A DNA stretch of 64,000 bases from Variovorax sp. J22G73. Lineage in GTDB: Bacteria > Pseudomonadota > Gammaproteobacteria > Burkholderiales > Burkholderiaceae_C. The notes under the pieces were generated by a model. That model was given only the letters and a program-made list of their open reading frames with translations. It was not told the origin of the DNA and made no database searches. The stretch spans positions 124,001 through 188,000 of the forward strand of contig NZ_JASZYK010000004.1 in NCBI RefSeq assembly GCF_030317035.1. The letters are read 5' to 3'. The first letter of the stretch is position 1. Each line of letters opens with the position of its first letter. Made by a program: the position numbers and the translations under genes. Shown here in pieces: positions 53,975-63,983 of this stretch.

Positions 53975-54919
53975 TCAGCTCATGCGTGCCTGCGAAGCCC
54001 ACGCTTCGGGCTCGCGCGAAGTGCTCAGCCGTCCGTCGCGCGAAGCGAAGGCAGGCACGGCGCTGTCGGCAACGTGCTGGAATTCGGTCGCGTCGTCGAC
54101 GAGCTTGCGAGAGGCCCGTTCAGCGCTCGACACCGGAATGAGCTGGTAGCCGAGCCCATACACCGCGCGTAGCACCAGCCCGTTTTCGGCGCTGAGCCCC
54201 AGCTTCTTGCGCACGTGCACCGCGCACACGTCGAGCGCCCGGGAGTTCTCCTTGGGCTGCACGCCGAAGAACTCCGACAGCTTGCCGCGCGTGACCACGT
54301 GGCCGATGTTGGAGAAAAGAAGAAGCGCAAATATGAATTGGCGCCGCTGCAGCTGGATTTCATGGCCGCGGACAAAAACGACGGTTCTCGCGCCATTCAC
54401 GAAGCGGTAGTCGCCCCACGAAAACTCGCCGGCCTCGAAATGGGTTTCGCGCGTGGCGCCGCGCAGCAGCTTCTTGATGCGCCAGATCAATTCCGGGCCA
54501 TTGATCGACGGGAGAAGCAGCACGTCGATGTGCGGCGGGTTGGCTTGAAGCGGCAGCAGCTTGGTCCAGTTGCCGCCCTCTATCAATAGCAGCGCGGGGG
54601 CGTTCGCCACTTCGATGAATTTCGATATCAGGTCGAAATCTTCGTCGTTGCTGGCCGCGATGACCAGCATCGAAAACTTTTTGTGCCGCCAGAAGCCGGT
54701 CATGAATTCGCCGGGGCTGCTGAACTTGACCACGTCGAACTTGGCATGGGCCAGTTCCGACAGCACCGAGGTCTGCTCGAGAAACCCGCAGTTGACCAGC
54801 GCCACCGAAACGACCTCGTGGGAGTTCCGGTAATCGAGCCCCGCGGCCGCTACCGCGAGACCTGAAACTTCGTTGGCCTCTTCCTGAATTGCAGCAACGT
54901 TGAAAAACCTTGTACGCAT
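53975..54919 (-). CDS. OmpR-like winged-helix regulator with pseudo-receiver domain
   Basis: A 314-residue protein. Residues about 36-150 have a receiver-like alternation (VVSVALVNCGFLEQTSVLSE; FSMLVIAASNDEDFDL; ALLLIEGGN), but the phospho-acceptor aspartate position is alanine (VIAAS). The C-terminal winged helix (about 165-275) is clear: EIQLQRRQFIFALLLFSNIG, VTRGKLSEFFG, ALDVCAVHVRKKLGLS and LRAVYGLGYQLIPVSS. DNA binding is therefore probably independent of phosphorylation. GC content is lower than in its neighbours. Diverges from the EAL gene, 315 bp away. Confidence 0.88.
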   Translation of the reverse strand: MRTRFFNVAAIQEEANEVSGLAVAAAGLDYRNSHEVVSVALVNCGFLEQTSVLSELAHAKFDVVKFSSPGEFMTGFWRHKKFSMLVIAASNDEDFDLISKFIEVANAPALLLIEGGNWTKLLPLQANPPHIDVLLLPSINGPELIWRIKKLLRGATRETHFEAGEFSWGDYRFVNGARTVVFVRGHEIQLQRRQFIFALLLFSNIGHVVTRGKLSEFFGVQPKENSRALDVCAVHVRKKLGLSAENGLVLRAVYGLGYQLIPVSSAERASRKLVDDATEFQHVADSAVPAFASRDGRLSTSREPEAWASQARMS

Positions 54920-55234
54920 TGCATGACCTTCATTTTTTTGAAATCAAAGGAAAATAATTCCACCGACAAATCGAACATGATTCGCATCGAATCGTTCGAT
55001 TCAGTGCGCCCGGTGAAAGTTAGCAACACTTGATGCACGGGAAAATAGGATTTGGACTAAATCTCCTTTCCGTATCTCTCGGCCAGTCCATGTCCTATGG
55101 ACAGGCAATGCGTGACCCATTGGGCGTTCTCGAGGGCCGCCGTTTATGCGCTGGCGCTTTTAGTCCTGTTCCGATTCCTGTCGTCCTAGAGCGCCGATAC
55201 AGTCCGCCGCGCACGTCCATCACCGAGAGAAAAA
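54920..55234. other. Divergent intergenic region upstream of EAL gene
   Basis: A 315-bp AT-richer gap with no convincing gene. It holds the palindrome TGTCC-TAT-GGACA (55091-55103) and two further GTCCTRK heptamers (GTCCTGT at 55163, GTCCTAG at 55183). These may be sites for the NarL/RcsB-type regulator at 56551. Promoters for both flanking genes must be here; I cannot place them with confidence. Confidence 0.5.
55091..55103. promoter_or_regulatory. TGTCCTATGGACA palindrome
   Basis: A perfect 13-bp palindrome (TGTCC-TAT-GGACA) 132 bp upstream of the EAL start. The half GTCCTAT recurs at 57314-57320 before the adhesin gene. Candidate site for a NarL-type response regulator, which often bind inverted heptamers. 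Confidence 0.45.
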
Positions 55235-56554
55235 TTGACGCCAAACAAGGTCAAAGCGACCCACCAATTCCAGAAGTTCCGAGTGGTCGTCCTGGCCCGT
55301 GAAGGGCACTTCGCACGCCGGACCGCCGCGGAGCTGGCGCGCCTGGGCGTGGCCCGGCAAGCGCATGCGGCGACCCTGGGCGCGGCCACCTCGGCGGTTC
55401 TCGAAGACGAAACGGACATGGTCGTCGCGGAGATTCACTCGGACTACAGCGACGGCCTCATGCTGCCGAGCGCGCTCAAGGCGCTGAACGCCAGCGGTCG
55501 CCTGAAGCTCGTGCCGCACGTTCTCTGGACCGGTGACGGCGCTCCGGCCGAGCCCGCGAACGGCGCTGCGCAAGAGTGGCGCGACATGCTGAACGGCGTG
55601 TCGATGACAGCCCTGGCCTCCCATGCGCGGCTTGCGCGAACGGCGGGCATCCAGGTGCAGATCGTTCGTGAAAGCGGCATCGGCGCCCTGCAGGCCGGCC
55701 TGGAGCGGCTGCTCGACGCCGTGCGGCCCCCTGCCCCCGTGCGGCGCAGCGAACCCGACCACTCGCCCGCGGAAGACGACGTCATCGCCGCGCTGACCTC
55801 GGGCGAAGGCCTGCGCGTGGTGTTCCAGCCCCAGTACGACCTGGCGAGCCGCGCGGTGGTGGGCGCCGAGGTGCTCATCCGCTGGCAGCACGCCCGCTAC
55901 GGCGAGGTACCGCCCGCGGTGCTCATCCCGATGGTCAATCGCCTCGGGCTCGACCTGCTGCTGTTCAGCTACATCGAAAAGCGCGCCATCGAGACCTTGC
56001 TCGCGCTCGACAAGGCCGGCATCGAGATTCCGCTGGCCGTGAACGCCTCCGCCAAGACCATCTGCACGCCCGGTCTCGCTGAACGGCTGGCCGGCAAGAT
56101 GAAGCGCGCCGGGCTGCCGGCCCAGCGCCTGAAGATCGAGCTGACCGAAGAGTTCACCTCGGTCGACGAGCTCACCCTCTCCGCATCGCTGACCGCACTG
56201 CGCGCCCGCGGCATCCAGGTCTCGCTCGACGACTTCGGGGCCGGCTCTGCCACGCTGGCGCTGCTGTCGCAGATGCCCTTCGACGAGATGAAGATCGACG
56301 GTACGTTGGTGCGTGCCGTGGCGCTGACGCCAGCGTCGCGCGAGATCATCGCGGGCACCGTCACCCTGGCGCGGCTGTTCAACCTGCGGCTGGTCATCGA
56401 AGGCATCGAGGACGAATCGACCATCGCGCTGCTGTGCGAGCTCGGCTGCCGCGTCGGCCAGGGTTATGCGCTGGCGCGGCCCATGGAGAGCAGCGATTTC
56501 CTGGGCAACGCGGCAGTGCTGCGCGGGCTCGACGTCAGCCGCGCGACCCTGTGA
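55235..56554 (+). CDS. EAL-domain protein with pseudo-receiver N-terminus
   Basis: A 439-residue cytoplasmic protein, probably a cyclic-di-GMP phosphodiesterase. Residues 15-165 resemble a degenerate receiver domain without a clear acceptor aspartate. The EAL domain (about 185-425) has E212-V-L in GAEVLIRW (instead of EAL), NAS in LAVNASAKT, IELTEE, DDFGAG, MKIDGTLV, IEGIED and GQGYALARP. All metal- and base-binding residues look present, so activity is plausible. Start is TTG 55235 with GAGAG 6-10 bp before. The stop overlaps the response-regulator start (GTGA). Confidence 0.88.
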   Translation: MTPNKVKATHQFQKFRVVVLAREGHFARRTAAELARLGVARQAHAATLGAATSAVLEDETDMVVAEIHSDYSDGLMLPSALKALNASGRLKLVPHVLWTGDGAPAEPANGAAQEWRDMLNGVSMTALASHARLARTAGIQVQIVRESGIGALQAGLERLLDAVRPPAPVRRSEPDHSPAEDDVIAALTSGEGLRVVFQPQYDLASRAVVGAEVLIRWQHARYGEVPPAVLIPMVNRLGLDLLLFSYIEKRAIETLLALDKAGIEIPLAVNASAKTICTPGLAERLAGKMKRAGLPAQRLKIELTEEFTSVDELTLSASLTALRARGIQVSLDDFGAGSATLALLSQMPFDEMKIDGTLVRAVALTPASREIIAGTVTLARLFNLRLVIEGIEDESTIALLCELGCRVGQGYALARPMESSDFLGNAAVLRGLDVSRATL

Positions 56555-57246
56555 GCAGCCCGTTGTCGGCCGCTGACGCCAAGGCGCCCCGTCGCGTGCG
56601 CATCGCATTGCTGGACGACCATGCGGTCGTGCGGCACGGACTGGTCAGTCACCTGGGCGCCGAACCCGCCATCGAGGTGGTGGGCGCCTACGGCAGCAGC
56701 CGCGAGCTGATTCGAGGCATGACCCAGGCGCCGGCGGACGTGCTGCTGCTCGACTTCTCCCTCGACCAGGACGAGATGGACGGCGTCTCGCTGATCCGGG
56801 CATTGCAGGCCCGGTTTCCGCACTGCCGCATCCTCGTGCTCTCCGCGCATCACGAAGCCGCCACGGTGTCGCTCGCACTGCGCGTCGGGGCGCGCGGCTT
56901 CATCGGCAAGGGCGAGGACATGGCCGACCTTGTGAAAGCCATCCTGGCCGTCGCGGCAGGCGCTGTTTACCTGAGCGCCGACATGGCCTACCAAGTGGTC
57001 GATGCGACCACATCGGGCGGAAACAACCATGGCGCGGCAGGCGCGGACGTGCTGCGGCAGGCATGGCTGTCCGTGCGCGAGCAAGAGGTCATTCGCTGCT
57101 ACCTGACGGGCATGAGCATCACGGAAATCGCCAGCAAGTTCAACCGCAGCGTCAAGACCATCAGCTCGCAAAAGGCCACGGCGTTTCGCAAGCTCGGCGT
57201 CACCTCGAACAACGGGCTTTTCAAGATCATGAGCAAGCTGGGGTGA
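56551..57246 (+). CDS. NarL/RcsB-type response regulator
   Basis: A 231-residue two-domain regulator. Receiver: LLDDHAVVRHG acidic pair, D68 in VLLLDFSLD, and K120 in ARGFIGKGED. The LuxR-type helix-turn-helix is LSVREQEVIRCYLTGMSITE then FNRSVKTISSQKATAFRKLG, the RcsB/BvgA signature. Start GTG 56551 overlaps the EAL stop. No kinase nearby. With the EAL protein upstream and the adhesin downstream it probably controls surface attachment. Confidence 0.92.
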   Translation: MSSPLSAADAKAPRRVRIALLDDHAVVRHGLVSHLGAEPAIEVVGAYGSSRELIRGMTQAPADVLLLDFSLDQDEMDGVSLIRALQARFPHCRILVLSAHHEAATVSLALRVGARGFIGKGEDMADLVKAILAVAAGAVYLSADMAYQVVDATTSGGNNHGAAGADVLRQAWLSVREQEVIRCYLTGMSITEIASKFNRSVKTISSQKATAFRKLGVTSNNGLFKIMSKLG

Positions 57247-57313
57247 TCGGCCGCCATGGTCGATGCAGCGGCCGTGGTGGCCCGCTGACGATCGGGAACA
57301 GTTATTGAGACTG

Positions 57314-57325
57314 GTCCTATAGGGA
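57314..57325. promoter_or_regulatory. GTCCTATAGGGA element upstream of the adhesin
   Basis: Contains a perfect CCTATAGG palindrome (57316-57323) and shares GTCCTAT with the EAL promoter palindrome. It lies 134 bp upstream of the adhesin start, in a 213-bp gap. Possible binding site for the NarL/RcsB-type regulator. Confidence 0.42.
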
Positions 57326-57459
57326 AGTGAAAGAGCGAAACCTAGAGTCCAAACCGGCCGTGGGGTTTGGCCAGTTTTCTTCGCGCATCCGGCGTCTCCA
57401 TCGCGCCTGCGTCTTTCACCCTTCCCCGCCTTTGCTTCAAGGCGCTGACCCGTCCACCA

Positions 57460-60400
57460 ATGAACAAGTCCTACAAAACCATCTGGAACGAATCGCTCGG
57501 CGCCTGGGTTGCCGCCTCTGAAACGACCAAGGGCCGCGGCAAGCGCAGCAAGCTCGGAAATTCGGCCACCGGTTCTTTGCCAGCGTCCTTCGAGCGAACG
57601 CGCGGCCATGGCGATCGACTCGCCGGCGCGATCTCCCTGGCCGTTCTTGGCATGGCCGGCGCATTGCCTTCTGCATTCGCTCAGTTCACTCCCGTGGGCA
57701 GCGGCGGCGTTGCCACCGGCGCGGCAAGCATCGCCATCGGCGGTGGCACGGGCGCCACGGCCCGCGGCACTATTGCAGCGGGTGCATCAGCCACCGCCGC
57801 CGATGCCATCGCCATCGGCGAACAATCGAACGCCGCGTCCACGGCCATTTCCGCTATTGCCATCGGCCGCGGGGCGACAGTCAGCGACAAGTTCGGCATC
57901 GCCCAGGGCGACGGGGCAACGGCCGCGTTCAGCAGCGTGGCCATCGGCATGACGGCCCTGGCCACGAACAATTTCGCCTCGGCCCTGGGCTGGACGGCCC
58001 AGGCGCTCGGCAACGCTTCCATCGCATTCGGCCCCGGCGCCATCGCTGGGGTCAACGCGAAAAACGCAGTGGCCATCGGCATGAGCGCCCAGGCGTTCGC
58101 CGGCTCTTCCGTTGCGCTCGGCCCCACCGCGGTCACGGGCGTCAATGCGTCGAACGGAATTGCCATCGGCTCATCGGCATCGTCCACCGGCGACCGGAGC
58201 GCGGCCATCGGCTCCGGCGCCCAGGCAGCGGGCGAGTTCGCCTTGGCCGTGGGCCGCACGACGCTGGCGGCAGGGGCCGGGGCGACGGCGCTTGGCAGCA
58301 ACACCTTGAGCGGTGCGTCCGCCGCCGGCGCCGATGCGATTGCCATCGGCGGCCAGTCCAACGTCGCGTCCACGGCCACCTCCGGCATCGCGCTCGGCCG
58401 GGGAGCCACCACCAGCGGCGCCTTCGGCATCGCCCAGGGCGACGGGGCCACGGCTTCCGCGTCGAATGCCATCGCTGTGGGCACGGGTGCCCAGGCATCC
58501 GGGGCCGGGGCCATTGCGCTGGGCAACAAGGCGATTGCGCTGTACCCCGACAGCGTGGCGCTGGGCTCGTCGAGCAAGACGTCGGGCACGCTGACGGCGT
58601 TGCAGTCGGGCGTGGCGCACACGCCGTTCAAGGGCGCGGTCATTGCGGGCTCGACGCCGGTCGGCGAGGTGTCGGTGGGGTCGGCCGGCAACGAGCGGCG
58701 CATCACCAACGTGGCCGCCGGCAGTGCCGCAACGGACGCGGTCAACGTCAGCCAACTGCAGGCGGCGTCCGCGGGCGGCGTGCAGTACGACAGGAACACG
58801 GACGGCACGCTGAACAAGGCCGGCGTGACGTTGGGCGGTGCAGGCGTCACCACGCCGGTGCGGCTGGGCAACGTGGCCGCGGGCAATGTGGCCGCGGGTT
58901 CGACCGATGCGGTCAACGGCGGGCAGCTCGATACGGTGCGCGCGGCCGCCAGCAAAGGCTGGAACCTGGGCGCGAACGGGGCGGCCGCGCTGAACATCGC
59001 GCCGGGCAGTGCGGTGGACTTCATCAACGGCAGCAATACCACCGCCTCGCGCACCGGCAACCAGATCAAGGTCGATATGTCGAAGGCGCCGACCTTCGAC
59101 TCCGTGACTGCAAGACCGGGCGCGCCCGGCAGCGGCAGCGCCACGCTGGGCGGCAACGGCCTGACGACCATCGGCGCGGACGGCAGGGCCGGACCCAGCG
59201 TTCTTGCCACCGGCATCGACGCGGCGAGCAAGCAGATCGCCAACGTGGGCGCGGCCACAAGGGACGACGACGCGATCAACAAGAGGCAGTTGGACGACGC
59301 GACCAAGTTCGTCAAGGTGAGATCCGGCGGCACGGAGCTGGCCGCCGTTGCGGCAACGCTGGGAGACGTCGCCATCGGCGTGCAGGCGAACGCGACCAGC
59401 GGCAGCAACCTCGACCATGCCGGCGTGGCCATCGGCTATGGCGCGACGATGAGGGGCAACCGGGGCGTCGCCGTGGGCATGCAGTCGTCGGCCACGGGCG
59501 ACGATGCGGTCGCTTACGGCTACGAGGCCAATGCCAGCGCAAAGGGCGCGTTGGCGCTCGGCAGCCGCGCCAATGCCACGCAGGCCGGCGCGGTCGCCTT
59601 GGGTCAGGGCAGCGTCGCGGACCGCGCCAACACGGTGTCGGTCGGCAGCGCCGGTGCGGAGCGCCAGATCGCCAACGTCGCTGCCGGCACGGCGTTGACC
59701 GACGCGATCAACAAGTCGCAGCTGGACACTGCGACGAAGTTCGTCAAGGCGCGATCCGGCGGCTCGGAAGTGGGGGCTGTGACGGGGTCCCCGGGAGACA
59801 TCGCCATCGGCGTGCAGTCCAACGCGACCAGCGGCAGCGGCGGTGACCATGCCGGCGTGGCGATCGGCTATGGCGCCACGATGAAAGGCAACCGGGGCGT
59901 GGCCGTGGGCATGCAGGCGTCGGCCACGGCCGATGACACGGTCGCCTATGGCTACGGCGCCAACGCCAGTGCAGCGGGTGCTTCGGCGCTGGGCAGCCGC
60001 GCCAGCGCCACGCAGGAAGGCGCCGTCGCGCTGGGCCAGGGCAGCATCGCGGACCGCGCCGACACGGTGTCGGTCGGCAGCGCCGACGCCGAGCGCCAGA
60101 TCGTCAACGTGGCCGCCGGCACGGCGCCCACCGATGCCGTCAACCTCAGCCAGCTGGACGCGGTGAACGCGACGGCGAGCAAGGGATGGAACCTGAGTGC
60201 GAACGGCGTGAATCCGATGAACATCGCGCCTGGCGGCGGAGTCGATTTCGTCGACGGCAACAACACCGCCGTCTCGCGCATCGGCAATCAGATCAGGGTG
60301 GATGTGTCGAAGACGCCGACCTTCGATGCGGTGACTGCAACCACGGGCACGCCGGGCACGGCCGGCTTCAGCAGCACCACGCTGGGCGCCAACGGCCTGA

Positions 60401-63400
60401 CGACCGCCTCCGGCACCGACAGCAAGGCGGGCCCGAGCGTGACCACCGCCGGAATCGACGCAGGCAGCAGGAAGATCACCCGTGTGGTCGCTGGCACGGA
60501 CGACACCGATGCGGCCAACGTAGGGCAGGTGAAGCTCGCGCAGGCCCAGGCCGGCAATTCGGTGCAATACGACGGCGCCGACCGGCGCGCCGCGACGCTC
60601 GGCGGCCCGGCCTCCACGGACGGCGGCAGAACCGGCGGCACCAGGCTGTCCAACGTCGCGCAGGGCGCGCTGAGCGCCAGCTCGACGGACGCCGTCAACG
60701 GCGCCCAGTTGAACACCACCAACCAGAACGTCACCACGCTGGGCGACAGCATTGCCGCGGGCACGACCGGCCTGGTGCAGGCTGTTCCGGGCAAGACCGA
60801 CCAGCTCACGCTGCTCGCGCCGGGTGCGACCACCGCTGCGCCCGGCACTGCGCAAACGCTGGGCAATGTCGCGGCCGGCAAGGCACCGACCGATGCCGCC
60901 AACGTGGGCCAGCTCGACGCACTCGCCGGCAGCGCGGTGCAGTACGACAGGAACGCGGACGGCACACAGGGCCGGATCGGCGTGACGCTGGGCGGCGCGG
61001 GCGCCACCACGCCGGTGAGGCTGGGCAATGTGGCCGACGGCAACGTGGCTGTCGGCTCGAGGGACGCGGTCAACGGCGGGCAGCTCGATGCAGTGCGAGC
61101 GACGGCCGGCAAAGGGTGGCGCCTGAGCGTCAACGGTGTAGACGCCCTGAACCTCACACCGGGCGGTGCGGTCGACTTCGTCGACGGCAGCAACACCACG
61201 GTGTCGCGTGCCGGCAGCCAGGTCAAGGTGGACGTGTCGAAGACGCCGACGTTCGAATCGGTGACTGCGAGCACCGGCACGCCAGGCACGCCCGGCTTCA
61301 GCAGCGCCACGCTGGGCAGCAACGGCTTGACCGTGCAAGGCGGCCCCAGCGTGACCACGGCCGGCATCGATGCCGGCGGCTCGACGATCACCCACGTCGG
61401 CAACGGCACCGCGCCCGACGACGCGGTCAACCGCGGTCAGCTCGACCAGCTTTCGGACGAGGCGGTGAAGTACGACAAGAGGGCCGATGGCACCCTCGAC
61501 AAGACCCGCGTCACGCTGGGTGGCAACAACGCAGACGGCAGACCTGCAACGGACGCTGTGCGGTTGGCGAACGTGGCCGACGGCAACGTGGTCGCGGGAT
61601 CGAAGGACGCGGTCAACGGCGGCCAGCTGAACGCACTGGGGACAGGCATCGGCAACGTGCTGGGCGGCACCTATGCCAATGGCGTGTACACCCCGCCGAC
61701 CTTCGTCACGGTCGGCGGCGGCACCGCCACGACGGTGCAGGGCGCGCTGGACAACCTCGGCCGCGCGGTTTCCAACGGTGCGGTCGGTCCGGTGCGGCAA
61801 ACGGGCAACGACGACCAGCTCGCATTGGTGGCGCCAGGTGGCACGGGCGCCGCGCCGGGCGCCGCGCAGCAACTGACCAACGTGAAGGCGGGCACCCTGT
61901 CGGCCACCTCGACCGATGCGGTCAACGGCAGCCAGCTGCATGCACTCAACGCAACCGTGGCCGCTGCAGGCACCAAGGCGGACAACGCGCTGCAGTACGA
62001 CAAGAACGCGGACGGCACGCAGGCAAAGACCCACATCACGCTGGGCGGAGCGAGCGCCGACGGCGCGGCGCCGCTGACCGCTCCGGTGAGGCTGGGCAAC
62101 GTCGCCGACAGCAACCTGGCCGATGGCTCCAGGGACGCGGTCAACGGCGGCCAGCTGCATGCAACCAACCAGAACGTCGCCAACCTCGGCAACGACCTCA
62201 GGAGCCTGAACGCGAGCATCAACGACGGCAAGTCCGGCCCGCTGCAGCGCACAGGCAACGCCGACGAGCTGGTGCTGGTGGGCAGGGACGGAAACGCCGC
62301 CAACCCTGGCGCGGCGCAGCGCGTGACCAACGTGGCCGCCGGCACGAGCGATGGCGATGCCGTCAATCTCGGCCAGTTGAGGCAGGTGTCGGCCGCGGCG
62401 GGCAACGCGCTCCAGTACGACGGTGCCGACAAGCGCGCGGCGACGCTGGGCGGGCCAGCCTCCACCGACGGCGGCAGGACGGGCGGCACCCGGCTCGGCA
62501 ACATGGCGCAGGGCGCTGTCAACGACAGGTCGGCCGACGCCATCAACGGCGCGCAGCTCGCCGCCGCGAACACAGCGGTGTCGCGCGCACTGGGCGGCGG
62601 CGCGAACCTGAACGAAGGCAAGGCACCGAGCTACAACGTGCAGGGCAACACCTATGACAACGTCGGCGGCGCACTGGGTTCGGTGAACGACAACCTGAGC
62701 ACGGTCAACCACGCGATCAACGGCGGGGGCGGCATCAAGTACTTCCGCGCCAACTCCGCCCTGCCCGATGCCAACGCGAGCGGCACCGACGCCGTGGCGG
62801 TGGGGCCGCAGGCGGTAGCCGGTGGCACTTCGTCCGTGGCCGTGGGTTCGGGCGCGCAGGCCGCATCGGCCAGCGGCACGGCCATCGGCTTCAAGGCGGT
62901 GGTGCAGCAGACGGGCGGGGTTGCACTGGGCTCGGGCTCTGTGGCGTCTGCCGCTGCGGGCGTGGCCGGTCACATCCCGGCCGGCGCGAGCGCGCAGCAA
63001 GCTGCAGCAGTGCGAGCGACCACCGGCACGCAAGGCGCGGTGTCGGTGGGCGATGCAGGCAACGGGCAGTTCCGCCAGATCACCGGCGTGGCCGCGGGCA
63101 CGGCCGACAGCGATGCGGCCAACGTGGCGCAACTGAAGGCTTCAGCCAACGCAGTCAAGGCAGGAGCCGTGCAGTACGACACCTCGCCCGACGGCACGAC
63201 CGACTACGGGCAGATCACGATGGGCAACGGCCAAGCACCAGATGGCACGCGCATTTCGAACGTGGCGCCGGGCGCGCAGGGCAACGACGCGGTCAACGTA
63301 AACCAGCTCAACAGCGCCACGGCGGCGTCGATGAATTACACCGACGCGCGCGCGAACCAGCTCGGCAACGCGTTGCGCGATGTGGCGAAAAAGTCCTATG

Positions 63401-63618
63401 CGGGCACTGCGGCGGCGATGGCGCTCGAGAGCGCACCTTACGTGGCCGGCAAGGTCACGTATGCGGCCGGCCTGGGCCACTACCAGGGCCAGACGGCGGT
63501 CGGTGCGTCGCTGCGCAAGACGGCGGAGAACGGCCGTTGGAGCGTGACGGGCGGCGTCACGGCGACGTCGGCCGGAACTGCTGGCGTGCGTGCAGGTATC
63601 TCGGGTGTGTGGGATTGA
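57460..63618 (+). CDS. Trimeric autotransporter adhesin (YadA/Hia-like)
   Basis: About 2052 residues. An extended signal peptide ([20 protein letters not shown], the ESPR motif) ends near SAFAQ. The head has many YadA-type 14-residue repeats ([32 protein letters not shown]). Neck/stalk connectors of the type TDAVNVSQL and DAVNGGQL recur through the whole length. KGWNLGANG...VDF modules occur three times. The last 75 residues are the membrane anchor ([20 protein letters not shown] ... [11 protein letters not shown]). The start lacks a strong ribosome-binding site but matches the ESPR exactly. Expected role: adhesion, autoaggregation and biofilm. It contains a 432-bp tandem duplication. Confidence 0.96.
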   Translation: MNKSYKTIWNESLGAWVAASETTKGRGKRSKLGNSATGSLPASFERTRGHGDRLAGAISLAVLGMAGALPSAFAQFTPVGSGGVATGAASIAIGGGTGATARGTIAAGASATAADAIAIGEQSNAASTAISAIAIGRGATVSDKFGIAQGDGATAAFSSVAIGMTALATNNFASALGWTAQALGNASIAFGPGAIAGVNAKNAVAIGMSAQAFAGSSVALGPTAVTGVNASNGIAIGSSASSTGDRSAAIGSGAQAAGEFALAVGRTTLAAGAGATALGSNTLSGASAAGADAIAIGGQSNVASTATSGIALGRGATTSGAFGIAQGDGATASASNAIAVGTGAQASGAGAIALGNKAIALYPDSVALGSSSKTSGTLTALQSGVAHTPFKGAVIAGSTPVGEVSVGSAGNERRITNVAAGSAATDAVNVSQLQAASAGGVQYDRNTDGTLNKAGVTLGGAGVTTPVRLGNVAAGNVAAGSTDAVNGGQLDTVRAAASKGWNLGANGAAALNIAPGSAVDFINGSNTTASRTGNQIKVDMSKAPTFDSVTARPGAPGSGSATLGGNGLTTIGADGRAGPSVLATGIDAASKQIANVGAATRDDDAINKRQLDDATKFVKVRSGGTELAAVAATLGDVAIGVQANATSGSNLDHAGVAIGYGATMRGNRGVAVGMQSSATGDDAVAYGYEANASAKGALALGSRANATQAGAVALGQGSVADRANTVSVGSAGAERQIANVAAGTALTDAINKSQLDTATKFVKARSGGSEVGAVTGSPGDIAIGVQSNATSGSGGDHAGVAIGYGATMKGNRGVAVGMQASATADDTVAYGYGANASAAGASALGSRASATQEGAVALGQGSIADRADTVSVGSADAERQIVNVAAGTAPTDAVNLSQLDAVNATASKGWNLSANGVNPMNIAPGGGVDFVDGNNTAVSRIGNQIRVDVSKTPTFDAVTATTGTPGTAGFSSTTLGANGLTTASGTDSKAGPSVTTAGIDAGSRKITRVVAGTDDTDAANVGQVKLAQAQAGNSVQYDGADRRAATLGGPASTDGGRTGGTRLSNVAQGALSASSTDAVNGAQLNTTNQNVTTLGDSIAAGTTGLVQAVPGKTDQLTLLAPGATTAAPGTAQTLGNVAAGKAPTDAANVGQLDALAGSAVQYDRNADGTQGRIGVTLGGAGATTPVRLGNVADGNVAVGSRDAVNGGQLDAVRATAGKGWRLSVNGVDALNLTPGGAVDFVDGSNTTVSRAGSQVKVDVSKTPTFESVTASTGTPGTPGFSSATLGSNGLTVQGGPSVTTAGIDAGGSTITHVGNGTAPDDAVNRGQLDQLSDEAVKYDKRADGTLDKTRVTLGGNNADGRPATDAVRLANVADGNVVAGSKDAVNGGQLNALGTGIGNVLGGTYANGVYTPPTFVTVGGGTATTVQGALDNLGRAVSNGAVGPVRQTGNDDQLALVAPGGTGAAPGAAQQLTNVKAGTLSATSTDAVNGSQLHALNATVAAAGTKADNALQYDKNADGTQAKTHITLGGASADGAAPLTAPVRLGNVADSNLADGSRDAVNGGQLHATNQNVANLGNDLRSLNASINDGKSGPLQRTGNADELVLVGRDGNAANPGAAQRVTNVAAGTSDGDAVNLGQLRQVSAAAGNALQYDGADKRAATLGGPASTDGGRTGGTRLGNMAQGAVNDRSADAINGAQLAAANTAVSRALGGGANLNEGKAPSYNVQGNTYDNVGGALGSVNDNLSTVNHAINGGGGIKYFRANSALPDANASGTDAVAVGPQAVAGGTSSVAVGSGAQAASASGTAIGFKAVVQQTGGVALGSGSVASAAAGVAGHIPAGASAQQAAAVRATTGTQGAVSVGDAGNGQFRQITGVAAGTADSDAANVAQLKASANAVKAGAVQYDTSPDGTTDYGQITMGNGQAPDGTRISNVAPGAQGNDAVNVNQLNSATAASMNYTDARANQLGNALRDVAKKSYAGTAAAMALESAPYVAGKVTYAAGLGHYQGQTAVGASLRKTAENGRWSVTGGVTATSAGTAGVRAGISGVWD
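59305..60168 (+). repeat. 432-bp tandem duplication in the adhesin head
   Basis: Two in-frame copies, 59305-59736 and 59737-60168, each 144 codons, both starting KFVKxRSGG and ending xxQLDxx. They hold the same order of motifs ([29 protein letters not shown]). The copies differ at scattered positions, so the duplication is not brand new. Confidence 0.85.
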
Positions 63619-63679
63619 CGGGGCGCTCGGAGATCGACGCAGCCGGAGGACTGATGCGCGGCGGGTAACCGCCCAATGA

Positions 63680-63711
63680 AAAAGTCCCGACGCAGGTACT
63701 GCGCGGGACTT
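63680..63711 (-). terminator. Rho-independent terminator, minus strand
   Basis: AAGTCCCG / CGGGACTT with an inner CGCAG-GTA-CTGCG stem, giving a long near-perfect hairpin. On the minus strand it is followed by a T-run (CGGGACTTTTTC). On the plus strand there is no T-run, but it may still help to end adhesin transcription 62 bp after its stop. Confidence 0.7.
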
Positions 63712-63961
63712 CCAAAAACTGCCAAAGATCAAATCTGGCGGAGAGTGTAAGAGCAGAAAACGTTATTGCGACAACAACTTAGTCATCAGATACCACGACC
63801 GATGCCATAGAAGCATGATCGCTAGTCGCCAGTTGTTGGGCTGAACCTGATGATAAAGCAATCGTAAACGAGGCGTTACACCTGCCCATTTCATGCGGCG
63901 GGGTGGCCCCGCGTGTAGAGCCTTGGCCGTACTCTTCGTACCGAAGCGTCGAGCCACAAAC

Positions 63962-63983
63962 GAAAAAGCCGCCCGGAGGCGGC
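63962..63983 (-). terminator. Rho-independent terminator, minus strand
   Basis: GCCGCC-CGGA-GGCGGC hairpin followed on the minus strand by GGCTTTTTCG. It most likely ends a minus-strand gene beyond the right edge of the window. Confidence 0.75.

Noticed and set aside
58171-63132. A 1653-codon open frame on the minus strand inside the adhesin
   Set aside because: It mirrors the repetitive GC-rich adhesin codons on the other strand and has no start signal, signal peptide or domain. The plus-strand product has a perfect ESPR and anchor.
63763-63957. A 64-codon minus-strand frame at the right edge
   Set aside because: No family, no ribosome-binding site and no conserved motif. Reported only as part of the unexplained low-GC pocket.
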